64,000 nt of DNA. It comes from Paraescarpia echinospica (taxonomy: Eukaryota; Annelida; Polychaeta; Sabellida; Siboglinidae). Under the pieces are notes generated by a model. The model saw only the letters and a program-made list of their open reading frames with translations. It searched no databases and was not told the origin of the DNA. This document shows positions 19,784-29,560 of the stretch, piece after piece (within the stretch, counting starts at the first letter, position 1; the number at the start of each line of letters is the position of its first letter). The stretch spans positions 1-64,000 of the forward strand of contig JAHLWY010000211.1 of NCBI GenBank assembly GCA_020002185.1. The letters run 5' to 3'. The position numbers and the translations under genes are program-made.

Positions 19784-20811
19784 GAAGTTACGGGGGAATC
19801 GCGTCTTTGCGACGAGTCGACTTCCGAGACGTACCACGCGTACCGAGAAAGATCGTCGAACAATGGCTATCGGAACAGAACGCCTATACCCTACACAAAC
19901 CGGTCAGAGTTCGTTTCAAGCGACGACGCACGGTCGTCGGAGGACGGGACCAACAGTGGCAAGCCGATCTCGTCGACGTGGCCAGTCTGAAAAAAGAAAA
20001 CGACGGTACGACGTTCCTGCTCACAATGATCGACGTCTTCTCGAAAGTCGCCCGATGCGTTCCGCTGAAGAACAAGTCGGCGACGTCTGTGTCGAAAGCG
20101 CTGAACGGACTCGTCACCGACATTCAGCCGCTGTTGTTGCAGACCGATAGAGGTCTGGAATTCTATAACCGTAGCGTTCGGGGTGTATTGGACAGGTACA
20201 GCATCCAACACTTCTCCACCTACAACGAGGAGACCAAGGCGAGCATCGTGGAACGCTTCAATCGCACGCCAATGACGCGGATGTGGCGATACCTGACACA
20301 CACAAAATCGTGGCGATACATCGATATCCTTCCAGATCTGGTGCGCACGTACAACGACACGCCCCATCGCAGTATCGGGATGCCTCCGTCGCAGGTGGAT
20401 GCGACTAATCAGGAAGAGGTGTGGCAGCGCCTGTACGGCGGTCATCACGGTAAAGGCGTGCCCAAGTACCATGTGGGGGATCGCGTGCGTATCAGCAAGG
20501 TCAAGAGACGGTTCGACAAAGGCTACACGGTGAATTGGACAGAGGAACTATTCACGATACGCGAGGTGCATCCGTCCGATCCGCCCGTCTATCGTCTAAC
20601 AGACGATCTCGGAGAGATACTGGACGGTACCTTCTACGAGCCGGAGTTGCAGAAGGTGACGGTTCCGGCCGATAAACTGTACCGCGTGGAATCGATAGTG
20701 TAGCGTCGCAAGGTAGGCAGGCGACGGGAGGTGTTGGTGAAATGGTTCGGATACCCTTCGAAATTCAACAGCTGGGTCGATGCAAAGGCCCTCGTCGGCT
20801 ATAAAGACTAG
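19729..20811 (+). pseudogene. int: Polinton integrase (rve, DDE) with premature stop before the chromodomain
   Basis: From ATG 19729 the product has a basic N-terminal region, then a retrovirus-type integrase core with Asp80 (QADLVDV), Asp140 (LQTDRGLEFYN) and Glu175 (ASIVERFNRT), the expected DDE triad. It continues through YNDTPHRSIGMPPSQV, an SH3-like HVGDRVRISKVK segment and FYEPELQKV. TAG at 20701-20703 interrupts the frame, which otherwise runs on to TAG at 20809-20811 through a chromodomain-like WFGYPSKFNSWVDA segment. The catalytic core is therefore complete at 324 residues, but the chromodomain is cut off. Integrase inserts element ends with 6-bp duplications, matching TGCGTG here. 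The earlier GTG at 19696 is not a plausible start. Confidence 0.93.
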
Positions 20812-20844
20812 TCGCGCGTCCGTCGCGATGTCAGTCGTCCACGC

Positions 20845-21153
20845 ATGGCAGACGAGACGACATCACGGATCACCGTTAGCGACGAAGAAGAAGAAGAAGA
20901 AGAAGACGACGTCGACGCCACTCCGCCACCACTAAAGAAAGAGAGGACTCCGTGGCATATATTCGGCACCGCGTGTCACAAAGAGGAGATCGTCTTTCTG
21001 TGTCAGGTCGTCGTCTTGTACACGGTCATCTTGGTCAGCATCTACAATCTGACGTTCGGACACCACGCGAATCCGACACTTTGGACGGCCCTGTTGAGTA
21101 GTTCGTTGGATTACCTGCTACCCAGTCCGACGTTGAAACATGGCAACGAGTGA
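20845..21153 (+). CDS. Conserved Polinton membrane protein with acidic N-terminus
   Basis: The 102-residue product starts with an acidic run (residues 12-25), then a conserved WHIFGTACHKEEIVF segment, a clear membrane helix (about 50-70, LCQVVVLYTVILVSIYNL) and a second weakly hydrophobic stretch near the C-terminus. Its last 14 bases overlap the minor capsid gene. Similar small membrane proteins sit between integrase and minor capsid genes in related Polintons. Function unknown. Confidence 0.65.
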   Translation: MADETTSRITVSDEEEEEEEDDVDATPPPLKKERTPWHIFGTACHKEEIVFLCQVVVLYTVILVSIYNLTFGHHANPTLWTALLSSSLDYLLPSPTLKHGNE

Positions 21154-21952
21154 TTTCTATCTCACGTTGCCCAGCAATGCTTCCATGGACACGCACGCCG
21201 ACAACACGCTGACCCACTACGTCACGACGCTACCGAAACGTATCCTACTACGGGGACAATGGGAGTGCGGACTGTTGGAAGTACAGTACCCGCACAGCTG
21301 GTACAACGTCGTAGGCGACGACGCGGGGTTCGCTGTAACGATACCGATAGACGAAGACACGGAGGAGGGGAACCCGTGGCCCATGCACACGAAGATTGCC
21401 CGAATCGGGATCGGACACTATAAAGATCCGTGGTCACTGATCCTCGTCATTAACGCCGCTCTACGTCGCGTGGTGGGAGAGGGACGGGTGAAACTGAGCT
21501 ACAGCATCATCACGCGTAAGGTAACGGTGCACATGGCACCGAATACCGTCTTCCGTGCCGCTATGCTGACCACCCTTCTCGGCTATCGCATGTCTACACT
21601 GGCAGCTCTCCCAAAGGATCCCGTGGCTCCAGAGTTCAAGGTATGTATCGTGGAAGCCGACACCGTGGTCACCATGGAACGAGAATCGCTCTACATTTAC
21701 ACGGATGTCGTGGAACCGCGAGTTGTCGGTGACAGTCTCGTACCGCTGCTGCGCATCGTTCCGGTGAGCGGTCACCATGGCGACATCGTGTCGAAGACCT
21801 TCGACAAGACTCACTACGTACCCGTGCTCTGCAAAGAGTTTGGCACGATCGAGATAGATATAAGAGACGACTCCGGACAACGCGTGCCATTCGAGGTCGG
21901 CAAGGTGACGGTGACACTTCATTTCCAACGGCAACGGACGGCACTGTTCTAG
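21140..21952 (+). CDS. Minor capsid protein (penton-type, single jelly roll)
   Basis: The 270-residue protein begins ATSDFYLTLPSNASMD followed by DNTLTHYVTTLPKRI and WECGLLEVQYPHSWYN, the standard start of Polinton minor capsid proteins. The remainder is beta-rich with no membrane segment, in keeping with a single jelly-roll penton. Frame intact, start at ATG 21140 inside the end of the previous gene; the core-protein gene follows after 4 bases. Penton proteins form the five-fold vertices of the capsid. Confidence 0.9.
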   Translation: MATSDFYLTLPSNASMDTHADNTLTHYVTTLPKRILLRGQWECGLLEVQYPHSWYNVVGDDAGFAVTIPIDEDTEEGNPWPMHTKIARIGIGHYKDPWSLILVINAALRRVVGEGRVKLSYSIITRKVTVHMAPNTVFRAAMLTTLLGYRMSTLAALPKDPVAPEFKVCIVEADTVVTMERESLYIYTDVVEPRVVGDSLVPLLRIVPVSGHHGDIVSKTFDKTHYVPVLCKEFGTIEIDIRDDSGQRVPFEVGKVTVTLHFQRQRTALF

Positions 21953-21956
21953 AGAG

Positions 21957-22376
21957 ATGAATTACACCGACTACTACAGTCGTCAAGCGGGCGGTGCGCT
22001 TCCTTATTTTGCGGGTGCCCGACACCAACGAGGACACGAACTGGGAAGTCTATTCGGAGGTCTACTGCGTAGCGTCATGCCGCTCGTCAAGAGAGACGCC
22101 GTGGCGTTGGGAAGGAGAGCTCTGTCGACCGGCGCACGCATAGCCGACGACGTCCTGTCGGGGCAGAACATCAGAACGGCCGCCAAACGTCGCGCCACCG
22201 CTGCAGGTAGAGAAATGATAAGCGACCTCTTGACCCCTGGCATGCAACCGCGTAAGCGTATAAGACGCACACCCGCTGCGAAACGAGTCAGTACACCCGC
22301 GAGACGTCGAAGGAAGCAGCAGAGACCGAGGGCACGTCGTGAACCAGATATATTCGACGATGGCGTTCGTTCATAA
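21957..22376 (+). CDS. Basic virion core protein (pVI/pX-like)
   Basis: The 139-residue product has the Polinton core signature YYSRQAGGALPYFAGARHQRGH followed by LGSLFGGLLRSVMPLVKR, an amphipathic helix, and a strongly basic C-terminal half with repeated Arg/Lys clusters. Composition and position between minor and major capsid genes match adenovirus-like core/minor proteins that bind DNA or disrupt membranes. It overlaps the major capsid start by 17 bases. Frame intact. Confidence 0.8.
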   Translation: MNYTDYYSRQAGGALPYFAGARHQRGHELGSLFGGLLRSVMPLVKRDAVALGRRALSTGARIADDVLSGQNIRTAAKRRATAAGREMISDLLTPGMQPRKRIRRTPAAKRVSTPARRRRKQQRPRARREPDIFDDGVRS

Positions 22377-23679
22377 ACTATCGTGCGAGGGACTCAAGAG
22401 CGAACTCGACCTCTTCACCGTGCCTCCGAATCAGACCAGCATCATCGACAGTCGCACGGTCCACTACCAACCGATGTCCTCGCTCGACTCGGGTGGTCCG
22501 ATCGAATTCATCGTACCCGGTTCGTGAGACGATTACCAGGATCTCGCCAGCACGACGCCACACGTTCAGGCGAAGGTGACGCGTGCCGACGGAACCGATC
22601 TCGATCCCGCCGATCCCGTCGCCCCCGTGAATAACTGGCTCCATTCGCTGTTCAGTCAGGTTGACGTCTACCTGAACGGAACGCTCGTGACTCCCTCGAC
22701 CAACACGTACCCGTACCGCGCCTACATAGAGACGCTGCTCAGTTACGGCAACGATGCCAAGGAGACGCACCTGACGAGTCAGATGTGGTACAAGGACACG
22801 GCCAATCTTATGGACGCCGTCGTCATTGACGGCGCCGATCCAGCAGCCAAAACGGGGTTCGTAGCCAGACGCAACATGATCGCCCAGAGTCGCGTGGTCG
22901 ACATGATGGGTCGTCTCCACGTCGACCTCTTCCATCAGGATAAACTCCTCGTCAACGGCGTCGAGGTAAAGATACGTCTGGTGCGCAGCAAGGATGCGTT
23001 CGCGCTCATAGCCGGCGGAGCCAACCCCGGCTACAAGATACAGATCGTCAACGATACACTGTTCGTCAGGAAAGTCACCCTGAACTCGAGCGTGCAGATG
23101 GCACACATCAAAGCCCTCGAAAAGCCCACCGCCAAGTATCCGCTGCGACCCGTCGAATGCAAGGTCTACTCCATTCCCACAGGTACCCGCTCGCACACGC
23201 ACGAGAACCTCTTTCTTGGCTTTCTTCCAAAACGTCTCGTGCTGTGCTGCATCGATAACGACGCCTACAACGGACGCTACGACAGAAGTCCCTTTCGCAC
23301 TAAACACAACCACATCAAATTCTTCGCCGTGTACGTCGACGGACGACAGATACCCGCCAAACCTTTCCAGCCCGACTTTGACAAAGACCTCTTTGTCAGG
23401 TCCTACCATAACCTGTTCACCTCGACGGGTAAGGCGTGGCAGGACGAAGGGAACGGCTTGACTCTCAACGACTTCCGACACGGCTACACCTTCTTCGCCG
23501 TGGACCTCACCCCCGATGCGTGCGACGACTGCTGCTTCCATCTGGTACATAAGGGCAACGTGCGCATCGAGGTTCATTTCCGCGACGCACTGGCAACCAC
23601 TGTGAACGTCGTCGCCTACGCCGAATTCGAGAAGGTGCTGGAGATCGACAGGAGTCGTAACGTCATCTACGACAACTGA
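22360..23679 (+). pseudogene. Major capsid protein (double jelly roll) with an internal stop
   Basis: From ATG 22360 the frame encodes MAFVHKLSCEGLKSELDLF and then the conserved PPNQTSIIDSRTVHYQP block. TGA at 22525-22527 interrupts it in a glycine-rich turn, after which the same frame runs without a break to TGA at 23677-23679. Features downstream include NNWLHSLFSQVDVYLNGT, YPYRAYIETLLSYG and KEGHTH-like regions typical of Polinton hexon homologues. Total length is about 439 codons, normal for the family. Only one nonsense change separates this from an open gene, so it may be a recent lesion or a sequence error. The protease start overlaps the stop. Confidence 0.92.
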
Positions 23680-24131
23680 TGGAAACCACACAGCTCGTCC
23701 GCCTACTCACCCGTGATACGCACGCCCGTGTCGTCATGCGCGGGATCGTACCCAAAGACGTACTCCTCAAACTCCGGATAGACGCTTACCCCGTCGCCTT
23801 CGTGTGCAACACGCACGACGCGGATAAACCCGGCGAACATTGGATAGCGATCTACGTAGACGACAACGGTCGCGGCGAATACTTCTGCTCGTACGGCTTG
23901 CCGCCGCAGCACGTCGAGTTTTGCCGCTTCTTGAATAAACATTGTGTAACGTGGACTCATAATTCTAAGAGACTGCAGAGTCCCGTGTCTAACGTTTGTG
24001 GACAATACTGTGTTGCTTATCCCATGTTTCGATGTCGTGGACTTGTCATGAAGGATTTCGTAAAAGGTTTCGGCACTGATCTGGTAGCAAACGATTGGCG
24101 CGTATTCGATTGGCTTAAACAACTGCAATAA
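23679..24131 (+). CDS. Adenain-like maturation cysteine protease
   Basis: The 150-residue protein shows the adenain/Ulp1-type active site: His54 in GEHW, Asp61-62 in YVDD, Gln100 in LQSP and the nucleophile Cys107 in SNVCGQYC. Length is normal for Polinton proteases. The enzyme cleaves virion precursor proteins during maturation. The ATG overlaps the major capsid stop (TGATG), which suggests coupled expression. Frame intact. The sequence from about 23930 becomes AT-richer than the rest of the element. Confidence 0.92.
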   Translation: METTQLVRLLTRDTHARVVMRGIVPKDVLLKLRIDAYPVAFVCNTHDADKPGEHWIAIYVDDNGRGEYFCSYGLPPQHVEFCRFLNKHCVTWTHNSKRLQSPVSNVCGQYCVAYPMFRCRGLVMKDFVKGFGTDLVANDWRVFDWLKQLQ

Positions 24132-24632
24132 CCGTGTTTCATTAACAAACAGATATCATCATCATCATCATCGTCATTATACTACTACGATTCGAGCCTA
24201 TGGCGCGGTGGTCACACACCCGTAAGCTCACGGACTCTGGCGCGTTGTTCGCTCACCCGTAAGTCGTACCGTCATCATCCCACGAGCCACTGGCGCGGTC
24301 GTATCGACCCCTAAGCTCACGACCTCTGTCGCGGTGTTCACTCACCCACAAGTCTTGATGTTCGTTCGCTTCGCTTAATAAACACGGTTTCATGTTACAC
24401 GCTTGTATCTTTCATCAATAAAATACGTGTGCACTCGTAAACTCTTGTGTTTCGTTAGTTCTTTCATACACGCGCATTCATACACACTAATCACACCCTC
24501 TCTACACTCCCCCCTCTCTACGCTCCCCTCTCATACACGCACATTCATAATCACACCCTCTCTACGCTTCCCGTCAGGGGGCGACACCTACTATTTCATC
24601 TCTGACGTAACCGCCAGGTGGCGACTCTCTCT
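24132..24632 (+). repeat. 3' region with degenerate tandem repeats and poly(A) signals
   Basis: Four diverged copies of a block of about 45-60 bases containing 'GGCGCGGT' and 'ACCC(G/C)TAAG' lie at about 24190-24355. AATAAA occurs at 24377-24382 and 24417-24422, both suitable for the right-hand transcription unit. CTCF-like cores GTCAGGGGGCGAC (24574) and CCGCCAGGTGGCGAC (24611) lie next to the terminal repeat. Confidence 0.65.
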
Positions 24633-24756
24633 ACACATACGTTCACGTGACTACTCACTTCATTCAGGGGGGCGGCTTTCGAAACCTCCCTAATACCACT
24701 CAAAAATGACCAGAAAACTCCTCAGGATACCGATCCAAAAACTCGATACTACTACT
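24633..24756 (-). repeat. Polinton right terminal inverted repeat
   Basis: Reverse complement of 8587-8710 with about three mismatches; ends ...CGATACTACTACT. Confidence 0.95.
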
Positions 24757-24762
24757 TGCGTG
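24757..24762 (+). other. Polinton target-site duplication, right
   Basis: TGCGTG, identical to 8581-8586. Confidence 0.95.
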
Positions 24763-26720
24763 ATACAATAGGCAGCGTCCGGATATATTCATTTAAAATG
24801 TATCCACCACTGTTTACAGTCTGATACTCCACCATACAGCTGGGTGAACTGCAACAGCGTGGAGTGGAAGCAGTTCTACATTCGAAACTGTTTCAAGAGG
24901 ATTCAAATCCGGAATATCTCGATTGAGAGTCGCATGTTCTAAATACTACGCTACTGCGCCCCTTTATGGAGCGGTTGTTGTTCAGTTTTAATTTACATAT
25001 AAGTGTTGTCCAGCTTCGAAGCACATTCTTCGCCACCAAACTGCTACAAAAACTATGCAAAGTGTTGCTAACTCTGTATCCTACTCTTCATTAACGCCAA
25101 TTACACGTGATAATCAAACGAATCTCTCGATGAAGATAGCTCATAATTAATTCCACCGATGCGGTAGTCGAGTGTGTGCTACGTTCGAGTCTGCGTGTTC
25201 CGGCGGAAGTGCCAGTGGCAACCGTACGCAGGCGCCGGGCCAAACGTCTATCGCACTGTAACCGCCTTTCAACGGCTTCGTAACAAACAGCAATGAAAGC
25301 GCCGGTAGAATCGATAGAACATAACGAAGCGATTGTTCCTCAGTGGCGCGAACGTCACTCAGCACAAGGCAAGCTCTGCGTCTGATTAATGCACTCGGGC
25401 TAATCCCATTTGACACCTGTCGACCGACGCTCATGTCATCGCCCGCTTGAAGCCGGTGTTCCGAGAACGACAAGTGTCGGCCGTAAAAGCTGCGCAAAAG
25501 AAACGTGGAATTCGGTTAAACCCAGTTGGATCAAAATAACAAAACGCTGAAAGAGGCGATGCTGACAATGTCTAGGCAGATGGTTAAACGCGTAATATAC
25601 ATCACACCTGAAGAGTCGTCGTCACAAACCATGATGGAATAAGATTGGACTTGGGTTACAATAGAAATGGCATCAATATAACGAACGTACAAGCAGCTTT
25701 TAACAATATTTTCATCAGGATGTTTTAACAAGATTGTAAAGGTTATAACAGAACACATTATCAAATTTTATTTATTACGTGTGTGTGTGTATGTGTGTGT
25801 GTGTGTGCGTGTGTGTGTGTGTGTGTGTTATTTTACCATCAAATAAATAATTAAGGCATAAAATAAACGCACAACTACACATCAGTTTAATAGATATGAG
25901 AATACATCGAGTGTAAATGAGGTCTTTACAAGTTTAACAGCTCTTTAGAATCAAAATATCGAACGTTTTTGGCTGTTCGGTGATCTTTTTGGTTTTGAAA
26001 TAAATACAGTTTTACTAATATTGATGACATCAAGTCACGATGTCTCTTCCCAGGCTCGACACAGATGAAAAACTTTTTTCCTATTACCTATGACGTCACA
26101 CCTCAATATCCAGTAGCCTTGGTTTAAGAGATTCGCTAACTAAAACAGCTGAGTACGTGGGATGGAACACACCGAGAATGGAATAATGTTTAAATGTATA
26201 TCGGATCTGGGGAGAGGACAAAGAATACGAGGGACGCATCATCAGCATACTCAAGTAAAGACACATGTGTGTTATTTGCACGCACGCGAAAACGTAGCAC
26301 AACATCTGTCGTAATTACATATGTCATTTCAGCGAAACAACTGCTGATTACAGTCGCATCGCATGTCAGGTAACAGTCAGGTAACAGTCAAGTAACAGTC
26401 AGGTAACAGTCAGGTAACAGTCAGGTAACAGTCAGGTAACAGTCAGGTAACAGTCAGGTAACAGTCAGGTAACAGTCAGGTAATCCGGCCTAGCCAACCA
26501 CCCGAGATTATCGGTTCCAGATTTAGTGTGAACGAGCCTCATTCCGGCCAGAGCAGTAAGGCGAGACTGCCACGGTCCCACACCGGAAGTGTCGGTTTTG
26601 TAACGATGCTCATTACCGACGACGGCCGTCTTACGCTCAAGGCTTCAATGCGAGACAGCAGTGTTGACAGATTTGTATACGCCGTTTCTTGGGTAACATA
26701 ATACGAGAGAGAGAGAGAGT

Positions 26721-26801
<81 letters not shown>

Positions 26802-27641
26802 GTTAGTAGATCCGTCGTTCTGGCATCGGCGGCTTTTGATAGAATCACATACTCATTTACATATTTTCGAACAGATCAATTTCAGCAAGACTTCAGAAAG
26901 CTGGACTATGCTGAGTTTTTATGTTGCCAATAGTAATCTATGTTACAGAAGCTTGGATACTACAATCACGATACGTTTTTAAATGCCTGATCTGCGAGTT
27001 ATCATATCTACCATTCAAGGCAGACAGACCACAATACAGCCAGACCAAAGAAGACATGTTGACCTACTGTCGTCATCACAGAAGTCATCAGTCACACAAG
27101 TTTCCGGTGGTGTGAACATGCATGGTTGCCGTCTACAGAGGTAAAACCTTGTTAACGTAACTTTCAAGTGTGACTATCAAGGACAAAGAAAAGAAAAGGA
27201 GGAAGGCCGCCGGGGAGATAAATCGTCCATCTCATACAATCTATAACAGCACACTCAACTTCTTGTTTATAGGTACCTTCGTACACAAAGTATACAAAGA
27301 TCAACAATTGCTACGGGATATCGGGGATCATCTTGCAGCCAATATTAGGGTGACGTTTGCATGCGTACCGGTAATTCAACCGTGGGTAGGTGTTTAAAAA
27401 ACGGTTTTCTACATCGTGCATAAACTTTGTAATAATAATAAGAAGAAGAAGAAGAAGGCGCCTAAATCGTCGGAATATCAGAATCGATAAGCCATATTAA
27501 AGTCGTCAACAGATGGATCGATACGCCAGGGAGCTAAGATGGACACGTAAGTTTATAAAGGTAAGTTTTTAAATGACGGCGAAATCTTGTAATATTTTCA
27601 ACTGATCTATACCAATAAATCCCCCATTATCGCCCACTCAC
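24763..27641. repeat. Intronic DNA with simple repeats
   Basis: No gene is recognised. A GT microsatellite covers about 25783-25829. An 11-base minisatellite (GTAACAGTCAG) is present about eleven times at about 26368-26482. A GT tract followed by a GA tract covers about 26705-26799. An AAG run lies near 27442-27458. Confidence 0.7.
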
Positions 27642-27890
27642 CGACTGGTCGAGGACGACCTTGAGCACCTTGACGAGCTTCGACTCGTTGCGGGGCAAGG
27701 CCAGGGCCAGGTAGCGGTAGCGCGCATTGCTGAAGATCTTCATGTGGAAATATTCCAGGGGAGCGTCCTCGCCCCGGCAGTCGTCGTAACCGTACTCCGA
27801 AAGGTCGAAGGTCAAGTTGTGCACGCGCACTTCAGGCGTCGGCACGGAGCATGCGTCGGCGCGGTCGACGGTCGCAACGGCGCCGTATGC
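27642..27890 (-). CDS. Internal exon of an unrecognised host gene
   Basis: On the minus strand this 249-base, phase-0 exon lies between an acceptor (CCGTGTCAG) and a consensus donor (CAGTCG followed by GTGAGTGG). It encodes 83 residues starting AYGAVATVDRADACS, then VHNLTFDLSEYGYDDC, YFHMKIFSNARYRYLALALP and a Lys/Val/Leu-rich end. It is strongly GC-rich compared with its flanks. The next recognised exon in the same direction (6580) also starts in phase 0, so direct splicing across about 21 kb, including the Polinton, is possible. The protein family is not recognised. Confidence 0.65.
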
Positions 27891-27987
27891 CTGACACGGG
27901 TGACGGGAAATGCATTAGCGAACACAATTGCGCATACTCTCTATCATTTTCTCTATCCTTCACTCCTCTCTATGAATGTCTGATTGT

Positions 27988-28148
27988 CTCCGCCCGCCCG
28001 CCCGCCCGCCCGCCCGCCCGCCCGCCCGCCCGCCCGCCCGCCCGCCCGCCCGCCCGCCCGCCCGCCCGCCGCCCGCCCGCCCGCCCGCCCGCCCGCCCGC
28101 CCGCCCGCCCGCCTCCCGCCCGCCCGCCCGCCCGCCCGCCCGCCCGCC
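27988..28148 (+). repeat. (CCCG)n microsatellite
   Basis: About 160 bases of the tetranucleotide CCCG with two small interruptions. Open frames across it (Pro-Pro-Ala-Arg or Gly-Gly-Arg-Ala repeats) are artefacts of the repeat. Confidence 0.95.
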
Positions 28149-28952
28149 TCGCCCTCACTGTACTAACACGACAATCAGCGCGCCGATAGCAACATTACAC
28201 AATGGTTAATGAATTACTTACAATCGTGGAACATCTGCATCATATTTGATCTATAATTAGCGTCCCGCGTACGTGCATGCATGCTTGCGTTAATGCTCCG
28301 TGAATAGCATCTATATGTATGCATCAAAGGCAGGCGCTGCGTCTAACACGCTGCGTTAATGCGGTGCGAGGTGCACGTTATTGTGGTTCGAAGTACGCTA
28401 GAGGGTTAACGCTTGAATACAGATGTAATGGGCCTAGCTTTACCCTGTGCTTGAGAGGCGCCTGCTCGCGGGCCCCTGTTTTGCAAAACGTTTTTTGGGT
28501 GATCTGGAGCACTTTTTCAGAGCGTTGTATAATCTCACTTCTGCAGAAGTATGCAGCGCTGTTAATACATTCAGCCGGTGTCGTGCTAAAATTATAGGCC
28601 AGATTCACAAACTTGTTTAATAATAATAACAATAATTAACTGTATTTATACACTAGTCTCCAGAGAACGACTCTGTTCAATAGTGTGTACAGAATCGCTA
28701 AAATAAAACAATATACATACATAAGACTTAGTGGTGTAAACATAAATTTTGTCTGATACTTATTTTAAAATAGCGCCATTAAAATAAACATTATGGCTAT
28801 AAATTATATATATATATGTATAAGAAAGAAAAGACATACATATTTATTAAAAGTGAGACTAAGAGAGTAAAGTTGTAAACCAAATTAAAACTCAATTAAA
28901 ATAGATTGTGCAATGACTAGGAAGCTAGATACCCTTAAAACAACATATTACA
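28149..28952. other. Non-coding, AT-rich, probable LINE 3' tail
   Basis: No gene is seen. The part from about 28640 to 28952 continues the LINE fragment below and holds TA-rich and (ATA)n-like sequence. Confidence 0.4.
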
Positions 28953-29106
28953 CATTAAAAGCGAATTTAAAATAGTGCGTTTTGAGGCGTGCTTTGAAAA
29001 CGTCCATTGATGTGATCAGTCGCAGTTCTTCCGGCAACGCGTTCCACAGAAATGGTCCGGCTCGAGAGAAAGATCGCCGGCCATATCGCACCAGATTATA
29101 TTGCGG
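28953..29106 (-). pseudogene. Non-LTR retrotransposon fragment (reverse transcriptase C-terminus)
   Basis: Minus-strand translation gives the classic LINE C-terminal signature: RSFSRAGPFLWNALPEELR followed by a FKARLKTHYFK segment and a stop, as in CR1/L2/jockey-like elements. Only the last 50 or so codons are present, so it is a 5'-truncated dead copy. Confidence 0.8.
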
Positions 29107-29434
29107 CACAGTAACATACAGTCTATGGGGAATCTGACATGCAGTCCATGTTTACAGAACTGGATTAACTTTATAGAAAATGCGCCAGTGTTATTTCATC
29201 TAATATGCACGCCGAAAAAGGCCTCTGCACTTGCGTATTGTAACGGTCACCCTGGTTCCACGGCAGACGGAGTGGGATCACGTGATGTTACGTTGCTCAC
29301 TCCGCATGCGCGTTGATCATCGCGCTTGCGCACATTTGCGCGAAACGAGAAACTGCAGCAAAAGGCTGCGGCACAAACTGTGATGACTGTTTCCCAGGGC
29401 CCGTATTCTCGAAGAAACAGATTTCGTACGCCAA

Positions 29435-29560
29435 ATATGGCGGATTATTTCTTAGCTGCGAAATTTTGCAAGTTGGTATTCTCGCAACGCTTACGAATTT
29501 TCGCAGCTAAGAAATTCGCATTCGCAGCTAAGAAATTCGCAACTTGCGTACGAAAATCTC
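29435..29560. repeat. Inverted repeat, MITE-like
   Basis: TTTCTTAGCTGCGAAATTTTGCAAG is answered downstream by AGCTAAGAAATTCGCAACTTG in the opposite sense, with a further direct copy of TCGCAGCTAAGAAATTCGC between. Confidence 0.5.

Larger units (their letters stand above)
8587..24756 (+). mobile_element. Polinton/Maverick (adintovirus-like) element, 16.2 kb
   Basis: Both ends are defined at base level: 124-bp terminal inverted repeats differing at about three positions, and a perfect TGCGTG duplication outside them. Inside are the Polinton signature genes PolB, FtsK/HerA-type ATPase, retrovirus-like integrase, minor and major capsid proteins, a pVI/pX-like basic core protein and an adenain-like protease, in a typical clustered order. 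The left third carries accessory genes (NADAR, RPA-like and others). The element is GC-richer than flanking DNA. Several core genes contain stops or frameshifts, so this copy looks non-autonomous. It is inserted antisense in an intron of the minus-strand host gene. Confidence 0.97.

Noticed and set aside
22378..23691. Long minus-strand open frame of 437 codons
   Set aside because: It is the antisense shadow of the major capsid gene, caused by biased codon use in GC-rich sequence.
27988..28189. Proline/arginine-rich open frames
   Set aside because: They are translations of the (CCCG)n microsatellite in several frames and on both strands.
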